From Oxalobacteraceae sp. CFBP 8761 (GTDB taxonomy: Bacteria > Pseudomonadota > Gammaproteobacteria > Burkholderiales > Burkholderiaceae_D): a stretch of 64,000 nt of DNA. The stretch spans positions 62,001 through 126,000 of the forward strand of contig JACYUE010000002.1 in the NCBI GenBank assembly GCA_014841595.1, in the 5' to 3' direction. Positions 30,668 to 40,106 of the stretch are shown in pieces; position 1 is the first letter of the stretch, and the number at the start of each line of letters is the position of its first letter. A program made the translations under genes and the position numbers. The notes under the pieces are model-generated. The model did no database searches. It was not told the DNA's origin and saw only the letters and a list, made by a program, of their open reading frames with translations.

Positions 30668-32358
30668 CTTACGACACCGATCGTCCCTGGCGCATCCTGC
30701 TGGTCGATGACAATGCGCTGGACCGCGCCGACGCGAAAGCGGCGCTGCTGGGTGGGCACGATCGCCGCTACCAGTTCGTCGAAGCGACGTCGGCGAACGA
30801 GGCGATGCACCTGTGCGCGAGTTCGGCGCCATTCGACTGCATGATTCTCGACTTCTTTTTGCCCGACGGCGACGCGCTCGACGTGCTGGCGCGCCTGCCG
30901 TGCGACGCCGACAGGATTCCGCACCTGCCTGTCGTGATCCTCACCGGCGTGGCCGGGACGGAGAGCCGCGCGTCGCTGCGCCACGGCGCCCAGGATTTCG
31001 TGGGCAAGGCCTGGCTGGGCCGCGAAAGCCTGACCTGGGCCGTCGAAAACGCCATCGAGCGGCGCAAGATCGCGCGCGAAGTCATGGCCGAACGCCACCT
31101 GATGGACAACCAGCGCCAATACCTGTTCGAGGCCGAACGCACGGCGCGTCTGGAAAGCGAACGGGTGGCATTGCTGAAGGACGAATTTCTCGCCACGCTC
31201 AGCCACGAACTGCGCACGCCGCTGGCCGTGATCGTCGGCTGGGCCGGCGTGCTGCAACGCGCGCAGGACAACCCTGCCACCGTCAAGCGGGGCGTCGACG
31301 CGATCGCGCGCAATGCCGGCCTGCAGGCCAAGCTGATCAACGATCTGCTGGACATGAACCGCATCGTGACCGGCAAGCTGATTCTGCATCTGCAGCGGCT
31401 CGACCTGAGCGCACTGCTCGATTCGGCCGCCGAATTCTTGCGTCCGCTCGCCATCGAGAAGGGCGTCGCCATCCGGATCGATACCCATGACGGCGCGCCG
31501 CTGGACCTCGATGGCGACCCGATCCGCTTGCAGCAGATCTTCGCCAATTTGCTGGGCAATGCACTCAAGTTCACCCCGGGCGGTGGCGCGATCACCCTGA
31601 CAGCCCAGCGCCGCAATGACGGACAGGTCGCGGTGACGGTGCGCGACAACGGCGAGGGCATCGATGCGCGTTTCCTGCCGCAGTTGTTTACGCGCTTCAG
31701 CCAGGAAAACAGCAAGGCTGCGCGCGTGCATGGCGGGCTGGGGATCGGTTTGTCGATCGTCAAGCAGTTGACCGAGCTGCATGGCGGCACGGTCAGCGGC
31801 GACAGCGCGGGCGTCGGCCAGGGCGCGACCTTCACGGTAATGCTGCCGCTGCGCGTTGTCGATGCGGCAGGCGACGACGCGGCCGGCATGGTTGCTGAAG
31901 CAGAAGCGAATGCGGAAGCCGACCAGCTGATGCTGATCGACCTGCACGGCGTGAGCGTGCTGCTGGTCGATGACAACGAAGACATCCTGGAACTGAGCAG
32001 GCGTGTTCTGGAAGAGCGGGGCGCCGGTGTTGTCACCGTCAATTCGGTCGTGGCGGCGCTCGCGCAGTTGGGCGATGTGCACCCGCAGGTGCTGGTCAGC
32101 GATATCAGCATGCCCAAGCTCAATGGCTATGACCTGATCCGCACGGTGCGCAACGACATGCGGCTCGATGAACACATGCTGCCGGCGGTGGCGATGTCCG
32201 CATTCGCGCGGCCACTGGACCAGCAGCGCGCCTTGCAGGCGGGGTATCAGGCGTACGTGATCAAGCCCTTGCAGCCGCATCTGCTGATCCGGGCGGTGGC
32301 GCGGCTGGTGGGGCGGGGCGACGTGTCGCCCCTGGCACCGGCGTTGCAGCCCCACTGA
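30658..32358 (+). CDS. Hybrid histidine kinase, REC-HisKA-HATPase-REC
   Basis: 566 residues, apparently soluble, no sensor domain of its own. The N-terminal receiver has Asp65 in MILDFFLPDG; a helical linker is followed by HisKA with His183 in LATLSHELRTPL, an HATPase domain (FANLLGNALKF, RDNGEGID, GGLGIGLSIVK), and a C-terminal receiver with Asp482 in VLVSDISMPKLNG. Input through the first receiver would let the phytochrome/Rcp pair control this kinase. No DNA-binding output lies in the window. It ends convergent with a small exported protein gene 17 bases away. Confidence 0.92.
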   Translation: MPVTYDTDRPWRILLVDDNALDRADAKAALLGGHDRRYQFVEATSANEAMHLCASSAPFDCMILDFFLPDGDALDVLARLPCDADRIPHLPVVILTGVAGTESRASLRHGAQDFVGKAWLGRESLTWAVENAIERRKIAREVMAERHLMDNQRQYLFEAERTARLESERVALLKDEFLATLSHELRTPLAVIVGWAGVLQRAQDNPATVKRGVDAIARNAGLQAKLINDLLDMNRIVTGKLILHLQRLDLSALLDSAAEFLRPLAIEKGVAIRIDTHDGAPLDLDGDPIRLQQIFANLLGNALKFTPGGGAITLTAQRRNDGQVAVTVRDNGEGIDARFLPQLFTRFSQENSKAARVHGGLGIGLSIVKQLTELHGGTVSGDSAGVGQGATFTVMLPLRVVDAAGDDAAGMVAEAEANAEADQLMLIDLHGVSVLLVDDNEDILELSRRVLEERGAGVVTVNSVVAALAQLGDVHPQVLVSDISMPKLNGYDLIRTVRNDMRLDEHMLPAVAMSAFARPLDQQRALQAGYQAYVIKPLQPHLLIRAVARLVGRGDVSPLAPALQPH

Positions 32359-32375
32359 ACCTGCCCGGCAAGACC

Positions 32376-32750
32376 TTACTTGACCGAAAAACGAACGCTG
32401 ACCGTCTTCTTGTCAGCGAACGTGATCGCCGCGACGGCCTTGCTGCCGGCAGCAAGCTTCGGGTCACCCTTGACCACCAGCGTATTGCTGCCGCCGGCCA
32501 CGAGCGGCAGTTCGGTTTTTTCGTTTCCTTTCAGGACGGTCAACGTGCCGGTCGCGCCGGCGGTCTGCTTGTCCTTGCCATGGTCGTCGACATGGATGGT
32601 TGCGGCGCCATTGCTGGCCACCAGCTCGAACGACAGGTCGCCCGCGCTCTGCACGATGCCGCCATGTTTTGCTTTCGCGCCGTGCGCGTGGACGTTACCC
32701 GACAGGATGACACTGGCCGCGAGGGCCGCTACTGCAAAGATGGTCTTCAT
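32376..32750 (-). CDS. Small exported protein at the end of the RND operon
   Basis: 124 residues with a signal peptide (MKTIFAVAALAASVILSGNVHA). The mature N-terminus is HGAKAKHGGIVQ, a His-containing segment as seen in periplasmic metal-handling proteins. The rest is a predicted beta-sandwich of about 90 residues ending in AAITFADKKTVSVRFSVK. GGAGC sits 8 bases before the ATG; the upstream frame to 32813 is not needed. It is last in the RND operon, 69 bases after the pump gene. Metal binding is inference. Confidence 0.75.
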   Translation of the reverse strand: MKTIFAVAALAASVILSGNVHAHGAKAKHGGIVQSAGDLSFELVASNGAATIHVDDHGKDKQTAGATGTLTVLKGNEKTELPLVAGGSNTLVVKGDPKLAAGSKAVAAITFADKKTVSVRFSVK

Positions 32751-32819
32751 TGTTTGCTCCAGAAAACGATGGCGGCTCGGGATGGGCGCCGCCATATGGC
32801 CCATGTAACTCACATCACA

Positions 32820-35800
32820 TCACATCACTTCGCCACGGTCGTCCGCCAGCAACCGCTCCAGCGGTCGCCGGCCGACCTTCCAGAAGATGAGCGGTGTCAG
32901 CAGCGAGTCGAGCAGCGTGGAACTGATCAATCCGCCAAAGATGACGACGGCAACCGGGTGCAGGATTTCCTTGCCCGGTGCATCGGCCGCCAGCAGCAGT
33001 GGTGTCAGCGCGAATGCCGCCACCAGTGCCGTCATCAACACGGGTGTGAGGCGCTCAATCGAGCCGCGCACGATCATCGGCCAGCCAAACTGCTCACCCT
33101 CGAACTTGCACAGGTTGACGTAGTGGCTGACCTTGAGGATGCCGTTGCGGGTCGCGATGCCGGCCAGGGTAATGAAGCCGACCATCGACGCCACCGACAG
33201 CGCAACCCCCGCGATCCACATGGCGATGACACTGCCCACCAGCGCGAACGGGATGTTGCCCATGATGACGAGGGCCAGCGTGGTCGAGCGGTAGCGTGAG
33301 TACAGCACCAGGAAGATCAGCACCAGCGAGGCCAGCGACAGGCCGGCGATCAGCTGCTGCGCCTGTTCCTGCGCCTGGAACTGCCCTTCGACGCGGATGA
33401 AATAGCCGCCGGGGAGCGCGCTGGCGGCCACCGCCTGGCGCACGTCGCCGATGACCCGTGCCATATCGGCGCCGTCGGTATTGGCGTAGACGACGATGCG
33501 GCGCCGGCCATTTTCGCGCCCGATCTGGTTCGGCCCGTCGCCTTCCTCGACGGTGGCCACCGCGGACAACGGAATCTGGCCTGCGGGTGCTGTCAGCATG
33601 ATCCGCGCCAGATCCTGGGGTGTGCGGTCGGCGTCCGACAGGCGCACGACCAGATCGAAGCGGCGGGGGCCATCGATGACCTGGGTCACGCGCGTGCCTT
33701 CGGCCAGCGCCTGCAAGGCCTGCAGCACGTCGCCCGCCGCCAGGCCGTACTGGGCGGCCTTGCGGTAGTCGATCCGCACCTTGATCTGCGGGATCAGGAC
33801 CTGCCGCTCCACCGACAGGTCGACCAGCCCCGGCACGCTCGCCAGACGCGTGCGCAGGGTTTCCGCCAGGCCCCGGAGCGTGTCGATGTCGTCGCCGTAG
33901 ATCTTCAGCGCCACCTGCGCGCGCACGCCGGACAGCAGATGGTCGAGCCGGTGCGATATCGGCTGGCCGATCGCCACCGAGGCAGGGATCACGGCGAGCT
34001 GGTTGCGGATGCTGGCCATGATGTCTTCGCGGCTGCGTCCGGACGGCTTGAGGTCGACGTCGATCTCGGACGAGTGCACGCCTTCCGCATGCTCGTCCAG
34101 TTCAGCGCGCCCGGTGCGGCGCCCGACCCGGGTCACCTCCGGCACCTGGGCGATCAGGGTTTCGGCCAGGGCGCCCATGCGGTTGGCTTCGGCCAGCGAA
34201 GTCCCCGGCGTGAAGGTCATCCCCATGACCAGCGAGCCTTCGTTGAAGGCCGGCAGGAACGCGCGCGGGAAGAACGGTACCGAGGCCGCCGCCGCAACCA
34301 CGGCGACGAGCGCCACCGACAGCAGCATGCGGGTACGGGGCAGCGACCAGTTCAGTGCGGCGGTATCCCACTGCTTCATGCGCCGCACGACCGGGCTGTC
34401 GCCACGGTGCAGGCGCTTCATGCGTGGCAGCAGGTAGTACGCCAGGGCCGGCGTGACGGTCATCGACACCAGCATCGATGCCAGGATCGACGTGATGTAG
34501 GCGATGCCGAGGGGCGCGAACAGGCGGCCTTCGATGCCGGGTAGCGCGAACAGCGGCACGAACACGAGCACGACGATGACGGTGGCGTAGACGATCCCCG
34601 AGCGTACCTCGACCGAGGCGTGCCAGATCACGTCCAGCACCGACTGCCCCGACTCGCTGCGCTGCTTCAGCCTGCGCACGATGTTTTCCACGTCGACCAC
34701 CGCATCGTCCACCAGCTCGCCGATGGCGATCGCCAGCCCGCCCAGCGTCATGACGTTGATGGACTGGCCCAGCAGGTGAAATGCCAGCGCCGTGACGGCC
34801 AGCGACAGCGGGATGGCGACCAGCGAAATGACCGTCGTGCGCACACTGAGCAGGAAAGCAAACAGCACGATGGCAACCAGGATCGCCCCGTCGCGCAGCG
34901 CCTCGACGACATTGCCAATGGACGCGTCGATGAAACTGGCTTGCCGGAACAGGACCACGGGCGGCGCGATGCCGGCCGGCAGTCCCTGCCTGAGTTCGGC
35001 CAGCGCCGTCTCGATGGCCTGCGTCAGCTTGACCGTGTCGCCCGCAGGCTGCTTCTGGATGCTCACGATCACGGCCGGCTTGCCGTTCAGGCCCGCGTCG
35101 CCGCGCTTGAAGGCTGCCGCATAGCGCACGTTGGCAACCTGGTCGAGCACGACCGGCGCGCCATTGCGGAACGCGACGGCCAGGCCTTGCAGGTCGTCCA
35201 GGCGGTTGGTGCGGCCCAGGTTGCGGATCAGGTATTCACGATTGTTCAGGTCGACGAAGCCGCCGCTGGTGTTGGCGGCAAACCCGCGCAATGCGTCAGT
35301 GACCTGCGCCAGCGAGACACCGAATTGCGCCATGCGCGCCGTGTCGGGTTCGACGCGCAACTGGCGCACCTCACCGCCGATCGGAATCACCTGCGACACA
35401 CCCGGGATCGACAAGAGGCGCGGGCGCAGGACAAAATCGGCGTACTCGCGCGCCTTCATCGGATCCGTTTTGGCGGTGTCGATCGGCAGCGCGATCAGCA
35501 TGATCTCGCCCATGATCGAGGACACCGGGCCCATCACGGGTGAGATCGCGCCCGGCAGCTGCTCCTTGACGAGCGTGATGCGCTCGGACACGAGTTGCCG
35601 GTTGCGATAGACATCGGTACCCCAGTCGAACTCGGCATACACGATCGACAGGCCGACGCCCGACACCGAACGCACCCGTGTCACGCCAGGCATCCCGTTG
35701 AGCGCCGTCTCGATCGGGAACGACACGAGCTGCTCGACTTCTTCGGGCGCCATGCCGCCGGCTTCGCTCAAGACGGTGACCACCGGCTTGTTCAGGTCGG

Positions 35801-35918
35801 GGAACACGTCGACCGGCGTGCGCGTTGCGGTCACCGCGCCGTAGATCATCAACAGGAGGGCCGCCGCCAGGACAAACAGGCGGTTATGCAGGCTGAAACG
35901 GACAATGGCATTGAACAT
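32820..35918 (-). CDS. Heavy-metal-type RND efflux pump, CzcA/CusA family
   Basis: 1032 residues, the inner-membrane proton-driven subunit of a tripartite exporter. The layout is classic: TM1 ([14 protein letters not shown]), a porter domain, TM2-6, a second porter domain, TM8-12. The heavy-metal family mark [16 protein letters not shown] follows TM1. The TM4 acidic motif reads [15 protein letters not shown], with several acids as expected for proton relay, but it is not the CusA or CzcA wording I know, so the cation cannot be assigned. Start 35918 lies 6 bases after the adaptor gene. Confidence 0.92.
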   Translation of the reverse strand: MFNAIVRFSLHNRLFVLAAALLLMIYGAVTATRTPVDVFPDLNKPVVTVLSEAGGMAPEEVEQLVSFPIETALNGMPGVTRVRSVSGVGLSIVYAEFDWGTDVYRNRQLVSERITLVKEQLPGAISPVMGPVSSIMGEIMLIALPIDTAKTDPMKAREYADFVLRPRLLSIPGVSQVIPIGGEVRQLRVEPDTARMAQFGVSLAQVTDALRGFAANTSGGFVDLNNREYLIRNLGRTNRLDDLQGLAVAFRNGAPVVLDQVANVRYAAAFKRGDAGLNGKPAVIVSIQKQPAGDTVKLTQAIETALAELRQGLPAGIAPPVVLFRQASFIDASIGNVVEALRDGAILVAIVLFAFLLSVRTTVISLVAIPLSLAVTALAFHLLGQSINVMTLGGLAIAIGELVDDAVVDVENIVRRLKQRSESGQSVLDVIWHASVEVRSGIVYATVIVVLVFVPLFALPGIEGRLFAPLGIAYITSILASMLVSMTVTPALAYYLLPRMKRLHRGDSPVVRRMKQWDTAALNWSLPRTRMLLSVALVAVVAAAASVPFFPRAFLPAFNEGSLVMGMTFTPGTSLAEANRMGALAETLIAQVPEVTRVGRRTGRAELDEHAEGVHSSEIDVDLKPSGRSREDIMASIRNQLAVIPASVAIGQPISHRLDHLLSGVRAQVALKIYGDDIDTLRGLAETLRTRLASVPGLVDLSVERQVLIPQIKVRIDYRKAAQYGLAAGDVLQALQALAEGTRVTQVIDGPRRFDLVVRLSDADRTPQDLARIMLTAPAGQIPLSAVATVEEGDGPNQIGRENGRRRIVVYANTDGADMARVIGDVRQAVAASALPGGYFIRVEGQFQAQEQAQQLIAGLSLASLVLIFLVLYSRYRSTTLALVIMGNIPFALVGSVIAMWIAGVALSVASMVGFITLAGIATRNGILKVSHYVNLCKFEGEQFGWPMIVRGSIERLTPVLMTALVAAFALTPLLLAADAPGKEILHPVAVVIFGGLISSTLLDSLLTPLIFWKVGRRPLERLLADDRGEVM

Positions 35919-35924
35919 CGCCGC

Positions 35925-37040
35925 TCACCTGATCTGGTTGATCAGGGAGGTCCCGATGATCACCACCCTGTTGTCGGGACTGAGCCCTCTCGTCACGATG
36001 ACGGTGCGGGCATCGAGCACCGTGGTCTCGACCGGCAGGGCAATGAAACGCTGGGCGCCGGACTTGATCCAGACCACCGTTTCATTGGCCGGATTGCGCG
36101 CCAGGGCGGCCGCCGGCAAGGCAATGCCCTTGATCGTCGTGTCCAGTCTGGCCAGGACCGTCACTGGCTGCCCCACCGCCAGGCCGAGTGCGGCGCCGCG
36201 CGCCCGGAAACTGATGGGTACGGCGCCATCGCGCAGGCTCAGTCCACCCCCAAGCAGCGTCAGTTCGGCATCCGGGGCGTCGACCAGCGCCGCACCGCGG
36301 ATCTTGCGCGCGATCGATGCGTCGGTCGTCAAGGCCTCGATCACCATGCGCTGCGGATCGACGATCTCGAACAGGATGTCGCGCGACTCGACGATCTGGC
36401 CGGCCAGCACGGCGGCGCCGGCGATGACGCCGCTGGCCGGCGCAACGATCGCCTGCGTGCCGCTGATCGAGTTGGCGACGGCGCGCTCCTGGCCGATGGT
36501 GCCCTGCAATTCGGCACGGGCGGCGTCGATGTCCTTGGCCGGCACCACGCCTTCCAGCAACGCCAGGCGCTGCACCCGCTTTTCCAGCACGGTGCGGCTG
36601 GCACGCAGCGCGGCCAGTTGCGCCGCCTGGTTGCCACGCTCGATGGCCGCGCCGACAGGGGCAATCCGTGCCAGCAGCTGGCCCTTGACGACACGCTGGC
36701 CGGCGACCGGCAAACCCTGCGGTCCGGGCGCGATCTGGCCGGCAAACGGGGCTTGCACGCGGCCGCCGGCGTTCGGGTCGATGGCAGCGCGCCCGTTGAG
36801 CGTCACGCTGCGCGCGAACTCGCCTTCCTTGACCATCAGCGTGCGCACGCCCATGCGGCGCTGCGCTGGCTTGGGCACGTTGACGCTGCCATCCGGCAGG
36901 CGCGCCAGTCCACCGGCCGACTGGCTTGCCGCGCCGTCGAGATGCTCGCCGTTCGGACCATGCGCACCTGGTGAGGCCAGCAGGGAGGTTGCCCAGACGG
37001 CGGCGATGATGCCGGCAATAACACGGTGTGAAATCATCAT
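35925..37040 (-). CDS. RND periplasmic adaptor (membrane fusion protein)
   Basis: 371 residues from ATG 37040 (GGAG with 6-base spacing). A signal peptide (about 1-21, ending SLLAS) is followed by PGAHGPNGEHLDG, a His-containing segment, then a barrel-sandwich with a lipoyl-like half (GGRVQAPFAGQIAPG), a helical hairpin (about 135-185) and the second half (QAIVAPASGVIAGAAVLAG), then the beta-barrel and membrane-proximal domains. It links the pump to the TolC-like channel. One base separates it from the upstream accessory gene. Confidence 0.9.
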   Translation of the reverse strand: MMISHRVIAGIIAAVWATSLLASPGAHGPNGEHLDGAASQSAGGLARLPDGSVNVPKPAQRRMGVRTLMVKEGEFARSVTLNGRAAIDPNAGGRVQAPFAGQIAPGPQGLPVAGQRVVKGQLLARIAPVGAAIERGNQAAQLAALRASRTVLEKRVQRLALLEGVVPAKDIDAARAELQGTIGQERAVANSISGTQAIVAPASGVIAGAAVLAGQIVESRDILFEIVDPQRMVIEALTTDASIARKIRGAALVDAPDAELTLLGGGLSLRDGAVPISFRARGAALGLAVGQPVTVLARLDTTIKGIALPAAALARNPANETVVWIKSGAQRFIALPVETTVLDARTVIVTRGLSPDNRVVIIGTSLINQIR

Positions 37041-37041
37041 G

Positions 37042-37613
<572 letters not shown>

Positions 37614-37617
<4 letters not shown>

Positions 37618-38855
37618 GGAAGGATTCCCAACGCTTGATTGAGGGAGGCATGCGCCAGGCCGAGCGCAACGCGTTGCTGCGCCACGGCGACGTCGGCCTC
37701 GTGGGTCAGGGCATGCGAGCGCAGCAGTTCTGCAAGGCCACGTTCGCCATGCTGGAATGCCTTGGCAAACAGCGCCGTGTGTTCATGCAGCGCGACCGCG
37801 CGTGCCTCGGCGGTGGCAAGGGCAAGCCGGGCATTCACCAGGCGCTCCCGCGCGACCTCGACGTCGGCGACGGCGCTCGCTTGTGCCTGCGCCGCTTCGG
37901 CGGCCGCTGTCGCGATGACCGTGCTGGCCTGCGCTTCGATGCTGCGATTGCGTCCTGCGCTGCCAAGCGGGATCTGCAGGGCGATGCCGATGCTGCGAGC
38001 GGGTTCGCGCAAGGCCCGCTCATCTTCGCGCCGCACCGACAGGGCCACCGTCGGCGGCGCCGCGCGGCTCGCCTCGGCCAGGCGCAATGACGCCCGCGCA
38101 CGCCCCTCGGACGCCTGCGCAGCCTGGAGCCTGGGGTTGGCAGGCGCATCGGTGTCGTGGAGCGGCTCCGGTTCGAGCGCAGGCAGTTCGGGCAGGCCCG
38201 TCAGGACCCGATAGCGCGCCAGCGCGTCGGCGGCGGCGGTGCGCGCATGCAGGACCTGGACCCTGGCAGCGAGCACTTCCTGCTCTGCCAGCAGACCGTC
38301 GCTGCGGGCCAGGTCGCCCGCGGTAACGCGCCGTCGCACTTCTTCGGCCAGTTGCTCCAGATGCTGCACGTGGCCCTGTCGTTCATCGAGCGTGACCCTG
38401 GCGGCGGCCGCTTCCCACAGGCGGCTGCGCACCAGGCCGGCAATCTCGAGGCGCGTGGCGCCCAGGTGGGCGGCGATTTCTTCGTTACTGCGCTCGGCGA
38501 GCGTTTCGCGCGCCCGCTTCTGGTGCGGGAGCCAGATCGAGGTCGATACCGACAGGTCGGATTCGCGTTGATCGCGGCCGGACGCGCCGGTGTCATTGCG
38601 CTGCGACAGTCCAAGCGTCGGACTGGTCGCCAGCCATGATCCGGCCAGGCCGCGGGCCGCGGCGGCTTCGTCCTGGCGCGCTTCCAGCGTCCGGGCAACG
38701 GGTGCGCGGCGCCAGGCGCTATCGACGGCTTGTTGCAGGGTGGTGCCGACCGGAAGCGGCTTCATTGGCGGCATGATTGGCGGTGTTGCTCCTGCCACGC
38801 ATTGAAGCGCGAGGCCGGCACCGGCAAGGTAAAGCGACACGCGGATTATGCGCAT
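37614..38855 (-). CDS. TolC-family outer membrane channel of the RND operon
   Basis: 413 residues with an N-terminal signal peptide (1-23). Two long Ala/Arg/Glu-rich helical repeats (about 110-215 and 300-400) and short beta segments fit the outer membrane efflux protein family, CzcC/CusC type. GGAG is 6 bases before the ATG. It is the first gene of the tight cluster TolC-like, accessory protein, adaptor, pump, small exported protein. A GGTGAT/ATCACC inverted repeat (38869-38887) lies just upstream. Confidence 0.88.
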
Positions 38856-38902
38856 GTGTTCTCCATCGGGTGATAGTGACGATCACCGGGGGCGAGCACA
38901 CC

Positions 38903-38922
38903 GGCGCGACAGGCGTCGCGCC
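38903..38922. other. Intercistronic hairpin before the TolC-like gene
   Basis: GGCGCGAC-AGGC-GTCGCGCC, a perfect eight-pair stem with a four-base loop, lies between the His-rich gene and the TolC-like gene. No T-run follows on either strand, so it is more likely a processing or stability element than a terminator. Confidence 0.5.
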
Positions 38923-38934
38923 GTTATCTTGCGA

Positions 38935-39330
38935 TCATGCGTGCAGCGGCCCCCCGGCAGCTTGGCCGGGGGCGGGGGAAGGCGGTCTTGACGGACCGTC
39001 GAGGAACGGTTCCGGAACCCACTGGGTCACATGCGAAACGAGCTTCGAGACCAGTTGCTGGGGCGCGACAGGTAGTGGCGGCAGGCCAACGCCTGCGGGC
39101 TGGGAAGGCGACGTATGGTCTTGCGCGTGATCGCGCGACGCGTCGGAATCGTCGTAATGGATGGTGCCGTCGTCGGCGTGGTGGTGGTGAGAAATACCCT
39201 GGTCATGTTCGAGCTCGTGCACCAGCGACACTGGATTGCCGTTTGATGGCACGCCGCCCTGCATGGCGAAGCCGTACAGAGGCAGGCACAGCAGCAAGAG
39301 GATGTGAAGAATCCGACGCAAGGCGATCAC
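38935..39330 (-). CDS. His-rich exported protein upstream of the RND operon
   Basis: 131 residues from a GTG at 39330 (uncertain; a TTG at 39372 or an internal TTG is possible). A hydrophobic leader (RRILHILLLLCLPLYGFA) is followed by a His/Asp-rich stretch with HHHH and repeated HxxxH, then a Pro-rich tail. Position and composition recall the small CzcI-type proteins at the head of czc operons; sequence similarity could not be checked. It reads toward the TolC-like gene, 79 bases away. Confidence 0.6.
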   Translation of the reverse strand: MIALRRILHILLLLCLPLYGFAMQGGVPSNGNPVSLVHELEHDQGISHHHHADDGTIHYDDSDASRDHAQDHTSPSQPAGVGLPPLPVAPQQLVSKLVSHVTQWVPEPFLDGPSRPPSPAPGQAAGGPLHA

Positions 39331-39346
39331 CAGTGGGTTTGGCGAA

Positions 39347-39352
39347 ATTATA
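39347..39352 (-). promoter_or_regulatory. -10 box ahead of the His-rich gene and RND operon
   Basis: On the minus strand a perfect TATAAT lies 16 bases before the GTG start. The -35 region is weak (AGTTGC at a 16-base spacing), which would suit activation by a metal-responsive regulator. None is encoded next to it. Confidence 0.5.
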
Positions 39353-39402
39353 GCAGCAGGTTTGCTGCGCAACTGTCGGGCAATGAGGATGCCGCGCCAC
39401 GT

Positions 39403-39858
39403 TCAGGGAACCAACACCACCTGCCGCGCGGCGCGCCAGCGCAGCAGCGCTTGCGTCTGCGTACGCAGTACCGGATACACCATGGTCAGGTACAGCGTCA
39501 GCGTGAAGCCGAGCAGCACGCCGGCGGTCCACATGAAGGCAGGCGCGGCGCCGCGCCACAACAACGCGGCGCAGAACGCAAGGGGCACGGCCAGCAGCAG
39601 GGCGGCCAGTGCGCGCAGCAGGCCAGAGCGGCGCAGCAGATGCCCGGCCATCCCGGTCACGAAGAAGGCACACGCGCCGAGCACGAGGCAGGCCAGCGTT
39701 GCCGCTGCCTTGCCCGCGTGCGGCGTCATGGCGCCGGCCGGCAGCACGATTGCTGGCGCGACGAGCACCAGCATGCCGGCGGCAAAGCACAGCAGGCGCA
39801 GGATCGTCATGGCGATTTTTCGCGCGGCAAATTTGACAGGGACGGTGTTCTGGCTCAT
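39403..39858 (-). CDS. Four-helix membrane protein, paralogue A
   Basis: 151 residues with four hydrophobic helices (about 17-45, 52-75, 80-104, 108-130). Family not recognised. It shares a pattern with the protein at 43625-44149: LRLL..AAG near the first helix, then MAGH..RR..LR..AALLL.VP, and a YP near the last helix, so the two are paralogues. It is divergent from the amidohydrolase gene across a region with two palindromes. A shorter start at 39810 (MTILRLL) is possible. Confidence 0.7.
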   Translation of the reverse strand: MSQNTVPVKFAARKIAMTILRLLCFAAGMLVLVAPAIVLPAGAMTPHAGKAAATLACLVLGACAFFVTGMAGHLLRRSGLLRALAALLLAVPLAFCAALLWRGAAPAFMWTAGVLLGFTLTLYLTMVYPVLRTQTQALLRWRAARQVVLVP

Positions 39859-40106
39859 ACGAGATCGATTGTATTATTCAGCCAGCACGGCAGTGTGATA
39901 AAGATATCACACAGGCAATATTGCGGGCCCGAATAAGGTGATCGGCACACGACAGATTTGTCCTTGTTTTGCCGTGAATGTGTCGTTCAGATGTAGCGGG
40001 AGCCTGGCCGGACATGACAGTTGTCATCTGATAGTGATGGCAACTGCGCCTGTCGGCATACCAGCGCGATCGCCATACTGGTTTCACACCAACCCGTGAG
40101 GAAACC
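39859..40106. promoter_or_regulatory. Divergent intergenic region with two palindromes
   Basis: Between membrane protein A and the amidohydrolase operon. A perfect 8+8 inverted repeat, GTGTGATA-AAGA-TATCACAC, lies at 39893-39912, 35 bases before gene A. A second, ATGACA-GT-TGTCAT, lies at 40014-40027, 80 bases before the amidohydrolase. The first resembles a CRP half-site pair but with 8 rather than 6 bases between TGTGA and TCACA. Both are candidate operators. Confidence 0.5.

Noticed and set aside
39893..39912. CRP binding site
   Set aside because: TGTGA and TCACA are separated by 8 bases, not 6, so the canonical site is not met. Kept only as a generic palindrome.
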